64,000 bases of DNA, taken from assembly GCA_016714565.1 (NCBI GenBank), contig JADKDM010000038.1, forward strand, positions 248,001-312,000. Reading direction: 5' to 3'. This document shows positions 7,460-17,038 of this stretch, one piece after another (the stretch's first letter is position 1; each line of letters starts with the position of its first letter). Origin of the DNA: Candidatus Villigracilis propinquus (GTDB taxonomy: Bacteria > Chloroflexota > Anaerolineae > Anaerolineales > Villigracilaceae). The translations under genes were made by a program, and so were the position numbers. The notes under the pieces were generated by a model that was given only the letters and a program-made list of their open reading frames with translations, was not told the DNA's origin and ran no database searches.

Positions 7460-9427
7460 ATGTCTATCTACCTTCATGATATCCCGCTGTCCACAGCGCA
7501 GGATCATTTAAAACAGTCTTTGGAGGCAGCCGGTTTATGGCAGGTTCTTGGTTCAGAAACCATCAAGCTGGATGAAAACGCGTTGGGACGAGTCCTTGCA
7601 GAGCCGATCTGGGCATCCATCTCCTCGCCGCATTACCACGCCTCCGCCATGGACGGGTTTGCCGTCATTTCAGAAAACACATCAGGCGCGGGGCCGTCCA
7701 CACCGTTGACCTTCCCCGTGGAAGCCGAGTCCGCTCACTATGTGGATACCGGCGATCCGCTGCCGGAATGGGCCAATGCCGTCATCCCGATCGAAAATAT
7801 CGAATCGCTGGATGAAAACAACAACATCACACAAGCCATTCAAAGACCGGCATCCATTCGAATCCGCGCGGCAGTAGCGCCCTGGAGTCACATCCGCCCA
7901 TTGGGTGAGGATATTGTCGCAACGCAATTGGTGCTTCCATCCGGGCATACCCTGCGTCCCGTGGACCTTGGCGCAGTTGCCGCGTCTGGACATCAGGAAA
8001 TCAATGTTGCCCGCAAACCGAGGGTCGCCATCCTGCCAACCGGCACGGAACTGGTTCCCATTGGCTCCAAACTAAAATCCGGCGACATTCTGGAATACAA
8101 CTCCCTCGTGCTTGCGGCGCAGATCAAAACAATGGGCGGCGAACCCAAACGCTACCCGATCACAAAAGATGATTTTGACCTGATCTGCAACAACGTCCTG
8201 GACGCCGCGAAGGATCATGACCTGATCTTATTGAATGCAGGCTCCTCCGCCGGCATGGAAGACTTTTCATCCAAGGTCGTTGAAAAACTCGGGCAGCTTC
8301 TAGTTCACGGCGTGGCGGTCAGGCCGGGACATCCCGTGATCCTGGGAATCATAAATCGGGAAGGAAAACAAGTCCCCATCATTGGCGTTCCGGGTTACCC
8401 CGTCTCTGCCGCGCTCACCACCGAAATTTTTGTCGAGCCGCTCATGGCAAAATGGCTGGGACGGCGTCCGTTCGAACTCCCAACCGAGGAAGCAAAACTT
8501 ACCCGAAAGATCACCTCCCCCGCCGGTGACGCAGATTACGTCCGCGTGGCAGCCGGGATGGTCGGCGGTAATTTATTGGTCGCCCCTCTTTCACGCGGAG
8601 CGGGCGTCATCACCTCGCTGGTGCAGGCAGATGGGTTGGTCGTCCTGCCCCCCGGCGTGCAAGGCATGGAAGCGGGCGGCAAGGTGCATGTCCGCTTGTA
8701 TCGAAGCAAAAGTGAGCTGGAACGCACGATCCTCTGTATCGGCTCGCACGACCTCATCCTCGACCTCATGGCCCAATTCCTCACCGAATCAGACCGCAGG
8801 CTCGTCTCCGCCAACGCAGGCTCACAAGGCGGGCTGATCGCCATCAAACGCGGCGAAGCGCACATGGCTGGCTCCCATCTGCTCGACCCTGAAAACGGCG
8901 AATACAATATTTCATACATCCGCCGCTTCGTGCCGGATGTTCCCATCAAACTCGTCACGTTGGCGGGGCGCGAGCAGGGTCTCGCCGTCCGCCGCGGAAA
9001 CCCGAAAGCCGTCCACGGCCTGAACGACATCACCCGGGCCGATGTGCAATTCATCAACCGCCAGCGCGGCTCGGGCACGCGCGTCCTGCTCGACTACCAT
9101 CTCAACCAGCTTGGAATTTCCCCCGATCTCATTCACGGATATCATCAGGAGGAATACACCCATCTCGGTGTTGCCGCCGCGGTGGCCTCCGGCCGTGCAA
9201 CCTGCGGACTGGTCATTGCCGCGGCCGCTCAAGCATTGGATCTGGATTTCATCCCACTTTTTCAGGAACGATACGATTTGGTCTTCCCGCAGGAATATGC
9301 CAACTCACAACTGCTCGCGCCTCTTTTCGACCTGTTAGCTGCTCCCGGTTTCCGAACGGCAGTTTCCAAGCTGGCAGGGTACGACGTCTCCATGACCGGC
9401 AATGTCGTTCTGGACGATAAGTTTTAG
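7460..9427 (+). CDS. MoeA fused to a PBP-like ligand-binding domain
   Basis: A 655-aa fusion. Residues 1-410 are a full MoeA (SAMDGFAV near residue 62, the Mog-type domain with ILPTGTELV, LLNAGSSAG and IGVPGYPVSAAL, and the C-terminal barrel). Residues about 425-655 are a binding-protein-like domain with AGSHLLDPENGEYN, NRQRGSGTR and FQERYDLV, clearly the same domain as in the HTH regulator at 775-1749. GGAGATGAATA precedes the ATG. MoeA-PBP fusions are known from archaea and some anaerobes. The fused domain might present or sense the oxyanion or pterin; this is an inference. There is no signal peptide, so it is cytoplasmic. Confidence 0.9.
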   Translation: MSIYLHDIPLSTAQDHLKQSLEAAGLWQVLGSETIKLDENALGRVLAEPIWASISSPHYHASAMDGFAVISENTSGAGPSTPLTFPVEAESAHYVDTGDPLPEWANAVIPIENIESLDENNNITQAIQRPASIRIRAAVAPWSHIRPLGEDIVATQLVLPSGHTLRPVDLGAVAASGHQEINVARKPRVAILPTGTELVPIGSKLKSGDILEYNSLVLAAQIKTMGGEPKRYPITKDDFDLICNNVLDAAKDHDLILLNAGSSAGMEDFSSKVVEKLGQLLVHGVAVRPGHPVILGIINREGKQVPIIGVPGYPVSAALTTEIFVEPLMAKWLGRRPFELPTEEAKLTRKITSPAGDADYVRVAAGMVGGNLLVAPLSRGAGVITSLVQADGLVVLPPGVQGMEAGGKVHVRLYRSKSELERTILCIGSHDLILDLMAQFLTESDRRLVSANAGSQGGLIAIKRGEAHMAGSHLLDPENGEYNISYIRRFVPDVPIKLVTLAGREQGLAVRRGNPKAVHGLNDITRADVQFINRQRGSGTRVLLDYHLNQLGISPDLIHGYHQEEYTHLGVAAAVASGRATCGLVIAAAAQALDLDFIPLFQERYDLVFPQEYANSQLLAPLFDLLAAPGFRTAVSKLAGYDVSMTGNVVLDDKF

Positions 9428-9549
9428 AAGCCTAATTTCATCGAATTAATAGAGGCCGCTCCTCCAGCAAAAATGTAACTTTCGTCACATGGAATTTCCA
9501 CCAAAGCGGATATGATAGGTAGGCATTGTTTTATTTGCAAGGAGAAAGC

Positions 9550-10818
9550 ATGACTGTTCTATCGACGAAATCTACAACCGCCTGGGCTGAAGTGGACGAA
9601 AACGGGCGCCTCATTCTTCCGCCCGAAGTTGCTCAACAATACGGGCTGATTCCTGGCTCCAAAGTTCGCCTCGACGAAGGCCATAACTTTGTCCGTATGC
9701 ATCGACCCATCACACACCTCACCAAAGTTTATATCGAGCCGACTGTCGCCTGCAATCTTGATTGCATCACCTGCTTCCGCAACGCATGGGATCAACCCAT
9801 GGGACGCATGACCGATGAAACCTTCGAAAGCATCTTCAACAGCCTCAAGCAAATGGACCCGATCCCCAGTGTGTATTTTGGCGGCATCGGCGAACCGCTC
9901 TTCCACCCCAAAACCATCGAATGGATTCGGCGCATCAAAGAACTTGGCGTAAAAGTTGAACTCATCACCAACGGCACGATCCTCACCGAAAAAAAATCCC
10001 GCGAATTAATTGACACAGGGCTGGATGTGCTCTGGGTTTCCCTCGATGGCGCAACGCCCGAAACCTACGCAGATGTGCGCCTCGGCGCCGAACTTCCCAC
10101 CATCATCAACAATCTTGAGCGTTTTGTAAAAATGCGCGCCGCCGGTCATTATCCCTCGCCGGAGATCGGCATTGCATTTGTGGCGATGAAGCGCAATATT
10201 TCAGACCTGCCCAACGTCATCAAAATTGGAAAATCCCTGCGCGCCAAATATTTCTCCGTCAGCAATCTCCAACCCGCCACCGAAGATATGCAAGCCGACC
10301 GCCTGTACAACCGCACCACGCGCGACATCGCCTATTTGCAGGCGCCGCATCTTCCAAGCCTCAGCCTGCCCAAAATGGACTTTGACGAATCCACAAAAGA
10401 TGCGCTCTTTGAAGTTTTCAACAGCGGCTTGAATATCAGCTACGCGGGCAATAATTGGGGCGGCGCAAATGATGTCTGTAATTTCGTGGAGAACGGCACC
10501 ATGTCCGTTGCGTGGACAGGAGATGTCAGTCCGTGCTGGCCGTTGATGCACACCCACATGAGCTACCTGCACAACAAACCGCGCCTCTCTCAAAAGCACA
10601 TTATTGGAAATGTAAACCAACGCCTCCTTTCTGACCTGTGGCTTGATCCCGATTACCTGGCATATCGCGAACGCCTTCACAACTTCGGCTTCGCCCCATG
10701 CACCTTCTGCGGCGGATGCGACCTCTCCGAAACCAACGTGGAAGACTGCCTCGGCAATGACATTGCCCCCGTCTGCGGCGGATGTCTGTGGGCGCAGGGC
10801 ATTATTCAGTGTCCGTAA
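9550..10818 (+). CDS. AbrB-radical SAM fusion, tungsten oxidoreductase maturase
   Basis: The ATG at 9550 follows AAGGAGA; an in-frame start at 9526 has no site. Residues about 10-50 match an AbrB/SpoVT swapped-hairpin DNA-binding domain (VDENGRLILPPEVAQQYGL). The radical SAM domain follows with CNLDCITC (C-x3-C-x2-C) near residue 66 and GGIGEPLFHP. The C-terminus has about nine cysteines, including PCTFCGGCDLSE and CGGCLWAQG, which fits a SPASM-like region with auxiliary iron-sulfur clusters. This matches the family annotated as tungsten cofactor oxidoreductase radical SAM maturase, found beside tungsten aldehyde oxidoreductases; here that enzyme is 1 kb downstream. What it modifies (the pterin, the metal site or the enzyme) is not visible from sequence. 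Confidence 0.88.
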   Translation: MTVLSTKSTTAWAEVDENGRLILPPEVAQQYGLIPGSKVRLDEGHNFVRMHRPITHLTKVYIEPTVACNLDCITCFRNAWDQPMGRMTDETFESIFNSLKQMDPIPSVYFGGIGEPLFHPKTIEWIRRIKELGVKVELITNGTILTEKKSRELIDTGLDVLWVSLDGATPETYADVRLGAELPTIINNLERFVKMRAAGHYPSPEIGIAFVAMKRNISDLPNVIKIGKSLRAKYFSVSNLQPATEDMQADRLYNRTTRDIAYLQAPHLPSLSLPKMDFDESTKDALFEVFNSGLNISYAGNNWGGANDVCNFVENGTMSVAWTGDVSPCWPLMHTHMSYLHNKPRLSQKHIIGNVNQRLLSDLWLDPDYLAYRERLHNFGFAPCTFCGGCDLSETNVEDCLGNDIAPVCGGCLWAQGIIQCP

Positions 10819-10835
10819 AATAATTTCTGCATTTT

Positions 10836-10862
10836 AATGCTCGGATTTATGTTCCGAGCATT
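10836..10862 (+). terminator. terminator after the radical SAM gene
   Basis: The arms AATGCTCGG (10836-10844) and CCGAGCATT (10854-10862) pair perfectly around a 9-base loop and are followed by TTGTTTT. It ends the tupA-maturase transcription unit. Confidence 0.85.
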
Positions 10863-10871
10863 TTGTTTTAA

Positions 10872-11070
10872 GTGGGTTTTCAACCCGCCAATAAATGTCA
10901 GGCTGCAAGCCTGACCTACGAACCCCGAAGGGGTGACAGGATTATAGAAAATTACATAACCAAATCCAAATCCCGAAGGGATGATATGGGTTGTCGCCAG
11001 AAAACCATATCACCCTTCGGGGTTTCCTTCACCCGTTTCATCAAACTATAATCAGCCATCCCTTCGGGAT
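10872..11070. repeat. cluster of short palindromes (REP-like)
   Basis: Five small inverted repeats are packed in 200 bases: GTGGGTTTTCAACCCGCC at 10872-10889, GTCAGGCTGCAAGCCTGAC at 10897-10915, ACCCCGAAGGGGT at 10922-10934, ATCCCGAAGGGAT at 10970-10982 and ATCCCTTCGGGAT at 11058-11070. A larger arm pair (about 10971-10988 with 11004-11022) encloses the middle ones. The cluster is noncoding and lies between the maturase and the MoaD-like gene. Confidence 0.75.
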
Positions 11071-11174
11071 TGAACTGAGGGTAAGGTATGTTGATGAAAT
11101 AACTTCTAAAGAGTGACCTTAACGGTAAAATATACACGCCAAAGGATTTTATTTTAGGAGTAGAGGTATAGAAA

Positions 11175-11468
11175 ATGGAAGAAACGATCATGAAAGTTAA
11201 TTTCTATGCTACGTTGCGTCCGATCGTGGGGCAAAAGACAGTGGAGTTGAAACTCCCTCCGAACACGACAGCCATTCAACTGGTGCTGATGTTCGTGAAG
11301 GATTACCCCACCATGCGCAAGGAATTGTTGGATGAGAACGATCAATTCTTTCCGCACATGAAGTTCTTCATCAATGGGCGTGAGGCGGTGTACCTGCCCG
11401 ATAAATTTGACACCATCATTCAGCCCGATGACAAGGTGGACATCTTCCCGCCAGTGGGCGGCGGCTAG
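11175..11468 (+). CDS. MoaD/ThiS-like sulfur carrier protein
   Basis: A 97-aa ubiquitin-like protein (92 aa if the ATG at 11190 is used). It has the beta-grasp pattern of MoaD and ends PPVGGG, so the C-terminal Gly-Gly needed for thiocarboxylate formation is present. In the MoaD family this carrier donates the dithiolene sulfurs of the pterin cofactor. AGAGGT precedes the first ATG. No E1-like activating enzyme (MoeB/ThiF) or MoaE is in the window. Some tungsten aldehyde oxidoreductase loci carry such a dedicated MoaD, which fits here. The next gene starts three bases after its stop. Confidence 0.88.
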   Translation: MEETIMKVNFYATLRPIVGQKTVELKLPPNTTAIQLVLMFVKDYPTMRKELLDENDQFFPHMKFFINGREAVYLPDKFDTIIQPDDKVDIFPPVGGG

Positions 11469-11471
11469 TCC

Positions 11472-11789
11472 ATGCGGACCATTGTCCACGAGATGCGTGG
11501 GATTCCTTATTATTTGCTCAAGGAATACTTGCAGGAACTTGGCGGTACGCTGCATGGCGAGGATTTGATCCAGGGGGATGGCTGGAGTGTGAAGATCGAA
11601 AAGATGGAACCGTTTCGTCTGTTTTCATTGTCTGTCGGCCAATCGCGTTTGACGATGGAGTTGGAAGAGCGCGTTGCAGATGATTTTCTGGAGCGGTTTC
11701 ACGAAGAAGACGTTGAGGGCGGGAGGATAGGGGAAATGCAGAATGATGAATGCGGAATGATGAATTTGTCAGCGGGGATAAATGTTTGA
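11472..11789 (+). CDS. small protein paired with the MoaD-like carrier
   Basis: A 105-aa protein starting three bases after the MoaD-like stop, so the two are translationally coupled. The N-terminal 80 residues (HEMRGIPYYLLKEYLQELGG, then GWSVKIEKMEPFRLFSL) are compact and mixed alpha/beta. They recall the small domain found attached to or beside MoaD in some bacteria and archaea, where it is of unknown function. The last 20 residues (from about GRIGEMQNDECGM) are read from a low-complexity ATGATGAAT repeat and look like an extension gained by loss of an original stop. Function unknown; a partner of the carrier in tungsten-pterin synthesis is likely by context. Confidence 0.65.
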   Translation: MRTIVHEMRGIPYYLLKEYLQELGGTLHGEDLIQGDGWSVKIEKMEPFRLFSLSVGQSRLTMELEERVADDFLERFHEEDVEGGRIGEMQNDECGMMNLSAGINV

Positions 11790-11835
11790 GGAAACAGAAT
11801 CAGGTTTGAGATTAAGAGAGAAGCGAAGTGAATCA

Positions 11836-11870
11836 AAAAGGCGACGTATCCATTGGACACGTCGCCTTTT
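11836..11870. terminator. bidirectional terminator between MoaD operon and AOR
   Basis: AAAAGGCGACGT (11836-11847) pairs with ACGTCGCCTTTT (11859-11870). An A-run on one side and a T-run on the other make it work for both convergent units. Confidence 0.9.
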
Positions 11871-11896
11871 ATTTACTTAATTACCAATCACCAAAC

Positions 11897-13723
<1,827 letters not shown>

Positions 13724-14237
13724 GATGAATCTCCTTTTTGCAAACGAAAATAAACAGCTGGTGCTGTTCTTATGTATAAAGATTAGCATTTGAAATTTTT
13801 AGAGTCAATATTTAAGGAAAAACTTAATCGTAAAGGTGACAAACGTCAGGCTGAGTCTTATTCAACTGCTTGATCGCTATCGGTTTTGTTTACTTATCCC
13901 AACATATCGGGCAGCATGCGCGGCCTCACACAATCCTACCTTCCCCAATATCGCTCCATTCAACAGCCAGCCACTTGCCCCCCTTTCGATACATCCTTGA
14001 TTTATCTTTTTCTTTCTGCCCGCTCAACAATTTCACGCAGGTGTGCTTTCACATCGTTCGGCAGCAGCGCGGGTTCATTCAGAGATAAAACTCGCGCTGC
14101 GTAACTTTTTTCACCCCTGTTTTTACACGAAAATTGGTAAGAAAAAATGGCTCACCCCAAAATTAAGGCAAGGAGAGAATGAGAGCGGAAGAGGAGCCAG
14201 AGCTGCCTCTTTTTGTCCCAGGAATTCCTTTACCTTG
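13724..14237. other. noncoding gap with an IS-derived repeat fragment
   Basis: The first 130 bases hold the AOR ribosome site and presumably its promoter, but no clear -35/-10 pair was found. From about 14085 to 14160 the sequence (CGTAACTTTTTTCACCCC, then GTTTTTACACGAAAATTGG) matches the dispersed repeat seen at 30487 and 47335. No gene is supported. Confidence 0.6.
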
Positions 14238-14595
14238 TCATCCCCGCATTTCCACAAGTAGTTCAAGATCAAAATACTTTTCCATTATCACCGAATGCAA
14301 TAGGCTCGTAATCCGTTTTACCCCCGCAGGTCCCCTTTCGCCTCCCGGCAAATGATCTCCCAATTCACTCAACAGCAATCCAGTATTCCGATTGTGGTGC
14401 ATCAGAATCACCATCACCAAATCCAGCATGGTCTTGACCCCGTTTCTGAAGTTCGGGGTTAATCATGTTTTGATATCTTGGCATTCCAGTCGGGGATAGA
14501 TGACGTGGTGTATAAGTTTTTGCCAACGAACACGGGTCAGTGTATTCAGGCTTGGCTTGACAATATCCGCCTGCTGAGGAATACGTGAAGGACAT
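14200..14595 (-). pseudogene. transposase N-terminal remnant
   Basis: Two overlapping minus-strand frames together read like the start of a DDE transposase: YTPRHLSPTGMPRYQNMINP in one frame continues, after a shift near 14430, as MLDLVMVILMHHNRNTGLL, LSELGDHLPGGERGPAGV and KRITSLLHS. The frame breaks again before 14238 and no catalytic domain is present. The stretch near 14490-14530 corresponds to the end of the dispersed repeat (compare KSYAPRFLSPSG read from 19353-19568), so repeat and remnant belong to one IS family, possibly IS4/IS701-like. Confidence 0.55.
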
Positions 14596-14627
14596 ATCAC
14601 CGGGTCAAAATTGACCCGCTTGGCGAC

Positions 14628-15044
14628 CTAAAGATCGGATTCTGCCAGAAGTTCAAAATCAGAGGTGATCTCCGCGGTAGCTCGAACAGTGGCAGCAACC
14701 GAGCAATACTTTTCTTCGGATAGTTGAATAGCTTGCTCCACTGCCTTTTCTGTCAGGTTCTTTCCTCCAATTTTGAAATGCAGATGGATTTTCCGAAACG
14801 TCCACGGCGGATCCTGATCCTGTTCACCACTGGAACTGATCTCAAGATGCGAGAGAGGCATGCGCTTTTTGGCAAGAATTTCGACAACATCCACTGCGGT
14901 GCAGGATGCCACTGCAATAAGCAATAAATCAGACGGCTTGATCCCAATTCCTTCATCTGGTGTAGAGAGAACAACCGAGTGTTTCGTTGAATCGACCCCG
15001 ATAAATTGTTTCCCTTGAATCCATTTTACGGTTGCTGTGCCCAT
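14628..15044 (-). CDS. OsmC/Ohr-family peroxiredoxin-like protein
   Basis: A 138-aa cytoplasmic protein starting at the ATG at 15044 after AGGAGTCTC. It has the OsmC fold pattern with the two redox cysteines in the expected places: SCTAVDVVEIL (residue about 48) and EKYCSVAATV (residue about 113). Members reduce organic hydroperoxides; the YhfA-like subgroup, which this resembles in length, is poorly characterised. A monocistronic unit. Confidence 0.88.
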   Translation of the reverse strand: MGTATVKWIQGKQFIGVDSTKHSVVLSTPDEGIGIKPSDLLLIAVASCTAVDVVEILAKKRMPLSHLEISSSGEQDQDPPWTFRKIHLHFKIGGKNLTEKAVEQAIQLSEEKYCSVAATVRATAEITSDFELLAESDL

Positions 15045-15163
15045 GAGACTCCTAGTTTTTTTGGTTTGGATTGGTAGTTTCTCTAAACAACGTGCGGTCG
15101 TAAATTATCGACTCCTATTTTGATGCAGATGTGCCAATAAAGTTGCAATCTTTTATAAATTGC

Positions 15164-15195
15164 ACAACTCCCCGCTGAAATCAGCCGGGAGTTGT
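15164..15195 (-). terminator. terminator of the DUF2202 gene
   Basis: ACAACTCCC (15164-15172) pairs with GGGAGTTGT (15187-15195), with further pairing inside the arms. It lies directly after the DUF2202 stop on the minus strand. The outer arm is the same as in the terminator at 16703-16734. Confidence 0.75.
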
Positions 15196-15201
15196 GATCT
15201 G

Positions 15202-16383
15202 TTAGGGCCTTCCACCTTGACCACCCGAGTCGGGTACGTCGCCGCCGCCACTTCCATTCGCGTTTCCGCCTTCATTACCATTTCCTCCGCCTTGACCATT
15301 TCCACCTGACCACATTGGGCTGCCATTAGCATCGCGGAAGGCGTATATCTGGGCTGTCGAGTCGATGGTTACGGTGATGGCGCTGTATAAGCCCTGATCG
15401 CCGGGGAAACCGTGGATGGTGACGCCTTCGCCAGCCGCAGGAGCAAACCCGATGGACTGGATGTAGCGTGAGTTGCCAAGGTCAATATAAAGTGCCGTTC
15501 CATCATCAAGCGTGACGCTCATACCAGTGAAGTCAACGCTGTTGACGACACCATGCACTGTTGTTGCAGCGCTGATATCCGCCTGAGGAATTCCCGTGCC
15601 GGTAGAACCTTGTGCGCCGTTACCCTGTCCGTTCGCGCCTTGTAAACCATTACCGCCTTGATTGCCATTTCCATTTGTGCTTGAAATGATGACTTGATAT
15701 TGGTCAGCAGACAGATATTGCGGTTGATAGGTTTCGCCTGTCTGTTGAGTGAGTGCGCTAGTGAATGCCTTCAAGTGATTGAATGAGCCGTTCATCAGGT
15801 TGTTATAGACCAGTTGAATATCCGCGTTGTCTGTCTGGGTGAAGCGGGTCTGTAAGTCAACGATGTCCACTTCTTCAATGGTTGCGCCTACTTTGATCGC
15901 ATCTGCGATTGAGAAGGAACCTTGCGCCATCAGTTGGTCGTACAAAGCCTGGAGGTTGGCATCTGTAAATTTACCGGGATCAAGCGCGGGGTCGGCAAGA
16001 GCGTAGCGATCCATCAGCAATTTGATCTGATCCATGTGAGTCTGTTCGCTGGCTGCGATATTTTGAAAAGTGGGCAATCCCCAAAGAGCAAAGAGCTGGT
16101 TGTACACATCGCGTGCAAGTTTTTCTTCTTCACGCATAAATAGAAGAGCTGCGGCTTCTTCAGCGCTCAGATCAGAAACAGGGATCGTGGTGAGTTGAGC
16201 GCTTCCACTTGTGCCGCTTCCATTTCCGTTCCCATTGCCACTTCCAGTTGATACAGTTGCATCGAGCGCAGCAGGGGTTGTTGTATTGGGAGATGCGAAC
16301 GCGTTGTACGCGCTTGCGCCCACGGCGATCACGATGACCGCTGAAAGGACGCCGATAATGATGTTTTTCAAATTGTTTAACAT
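15202..16383 (-). CDS. secreted DUF2202 ferritin-like protein with a C-terminal beta domain
   Basis: A 393-aa exported protein. Residues about 8-30 form a membrane anchor or signal (IIIGVLSAVIVIAVGASAYNA), then comes a Gly/Asn/Ser-rich linker. The DUF2202 ferritin-like four-helix domain spans residues about 65-235 and has FMREEEKLARDVYNQLF and ASEQTHMDQI, whose Glu and His residues could ligate a di-metal site. A second linker leads to a beta domain (about 275-355, TVHGVVNSVDFTGMSVTL) of the kind found in DUF5666-like proteins. The tail is Gly/Asn-rich. The start follows AAGGAGAAAA. The next unit upstream is the sigma/anti-sigma pair, which might control it; this is an inference from position only. 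Confidence 0.82.
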   Translation of the reverse strand: MLNNLKNIIIGVLSAVIVIAVGASAYNAFASPNTTTPAALDATVSTGSGNGNGNGSGTSGSAQLTTIPVSDLSAEEAAALLFMREEEKLARDVYNQLFALWGLPTFQNIAASEQTHMDQIKLLMDRYALADPALDPGKFTDANLQALYDQLMAQGSFSIADAIKVGATIEEVDIVDLQTRFTQTDNADIQLVYNNLMNGSFNHLKAFTSALTQQTGETYQPQYLSADQYQVIISSTNGNGNQGGNGLQGANGQGNGAQGSTGTGIPQADISAATTVHGVVNSVDFTGMSVTLDDGTALYIDLGNSRYIQSIGFAPAAGEGVTIHGFPGDQGLYSAITVTIDSTAQIYAFRDANGSPMWSGGNGQGGGNGNEGGNANGSGGGDVPDSGGQGGRP

Positions 16384-16557
16384 TTTTTCTCCTTACAAGT
16401 TTTGGCTTGTGTATTGTTTTGAATGGTTCATCACGGTCTGTGATGATGGATGCATGATAGTTTTTCAATGTAAAGGGAATGTAAATATTGTTTCAAGACA
16501 TTGAAAAGGATGCTCTTTCAAATCTGTGTACTTTCCTAGTGCTACAAGCTTGCTCAA
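16384..16557 (-). other. upstream region of the DUF2202 gene
   Basis: Contains the ribosome site AAGGAG just before the gene and AT-rich sequence. No promoter could be assigned with confidence, and no gene is present. Confidence 0.5.
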
Positions 16558-16688
16558 TAGACCTCTTGCAAAAGTCGAAAAGCCTAACCACGGAGATACA
16601 GAGAAAACCAATTAAAAACTTCGTGCTTCAGCGTCTCCGTGGTTTAAATTTTTTCAGACACATCCCCGGAGCTTATGCAAGAGGTCTA
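16558..16688. mobile_element. 131-bp MITE-like element
   Basis: Perfect 13-base terminal inverted repeats, TAGACCTCTTGCA at 16558-16570 and TGCAAGAGGTCTA at 16676-16688, bound a noncoding element. Inside it a second imperfect inverted pair (AACCACGGAGATA at about 16586 and GTCTCCGTGGTTT at about 16632) gives a nested hairpin. The ends TA...TA would fit a TA target. It lies between two terminated transcription units and disrupts no gene. Confidence 0.7.
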
Positions 16689-16702
16689 ATAAAGGAAAAA
16701 TC

Positions 16703-16734
16703 ACAACTCCCCGCCGAATTCGGCGGGGAGTTGT
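16703..16734 (-). terminator. terminator of the sigma/anti-sigma operon
   Basis: ACAACTCCCCGCCG (16703-16716) and CGGCGGGGAGTTGT (16721-16734) form a perfect 14-bp stem with an AATT loop; on the minus strand a T-run follows. Confidence 0.85.
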
Positions 16735-16777
16735 TGTGTGGTCGTTATGGGTAATGCAACAGCGCAAAATAACACTG

Positions 16778-17038
16778 TCAGTTTTTTAGATTCAGGTACT
16801 CGTCAAGATTGAGGCGTTTGAATAGACGTTCGCGAATGTCTGCGGGCACATCCTCATCCACTGGCACGCGGACAAGGTCAATTGTGCGCTTTGTCGTGTT
16901 CAAAACGACGCGGCAATTGTCGCAGCCTTCAAGGTGTTTTTCGATCTCCCTGCATAGTTCAGCAGGCAGTTCGCCATCAATATATTCAGACAGGGTGCCT
17001 AATAAGGCCTGACAGTTTTCATGTAAGTGGTCGCTCAT
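16778..17038 (-). CDS. anti-sigma factor, zinc-finger (ZAS) type
   Basis: An 86-aa cytoplasmic protein. The zinc motif of ZAS anti-sigma factors is present: H-x3-C-x2-C in HLEGCDNC (residues about 34-41), with ALLGTLSEYIDGELP before it. There is no membrane segment, so it is a soluble sensor. Its ATG overlaps the stop of the sigma gene (ATGA), which is normal for such pairs. In this family oxidation or zinc loss releases the sigma factor; the neighbouring disulfide oxidoreductase, thioredoxin and OsmC genes make redox sensing plausible. Confidence 0.88.
   Translation of the reverse strand: MSDHLHENCQALLGTLSEYIDGELPAELCREIEKHLEGCDNCRVVLNTTKRTIDLVRVPVDEDVPADIRERLFKRLNLDEYLNLKN

Noticed and set aside
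10872..11070. CRISPR array
   Set aside because: The repeats are short, palindromic and irregularly spaced, with no equal-length spacers and no cas genes.
16586..16644. CCACGGAGA-type sequence as a direct repeat array
   Set aside because: There are only two inverted copies inside one MITE-like element, so no array.
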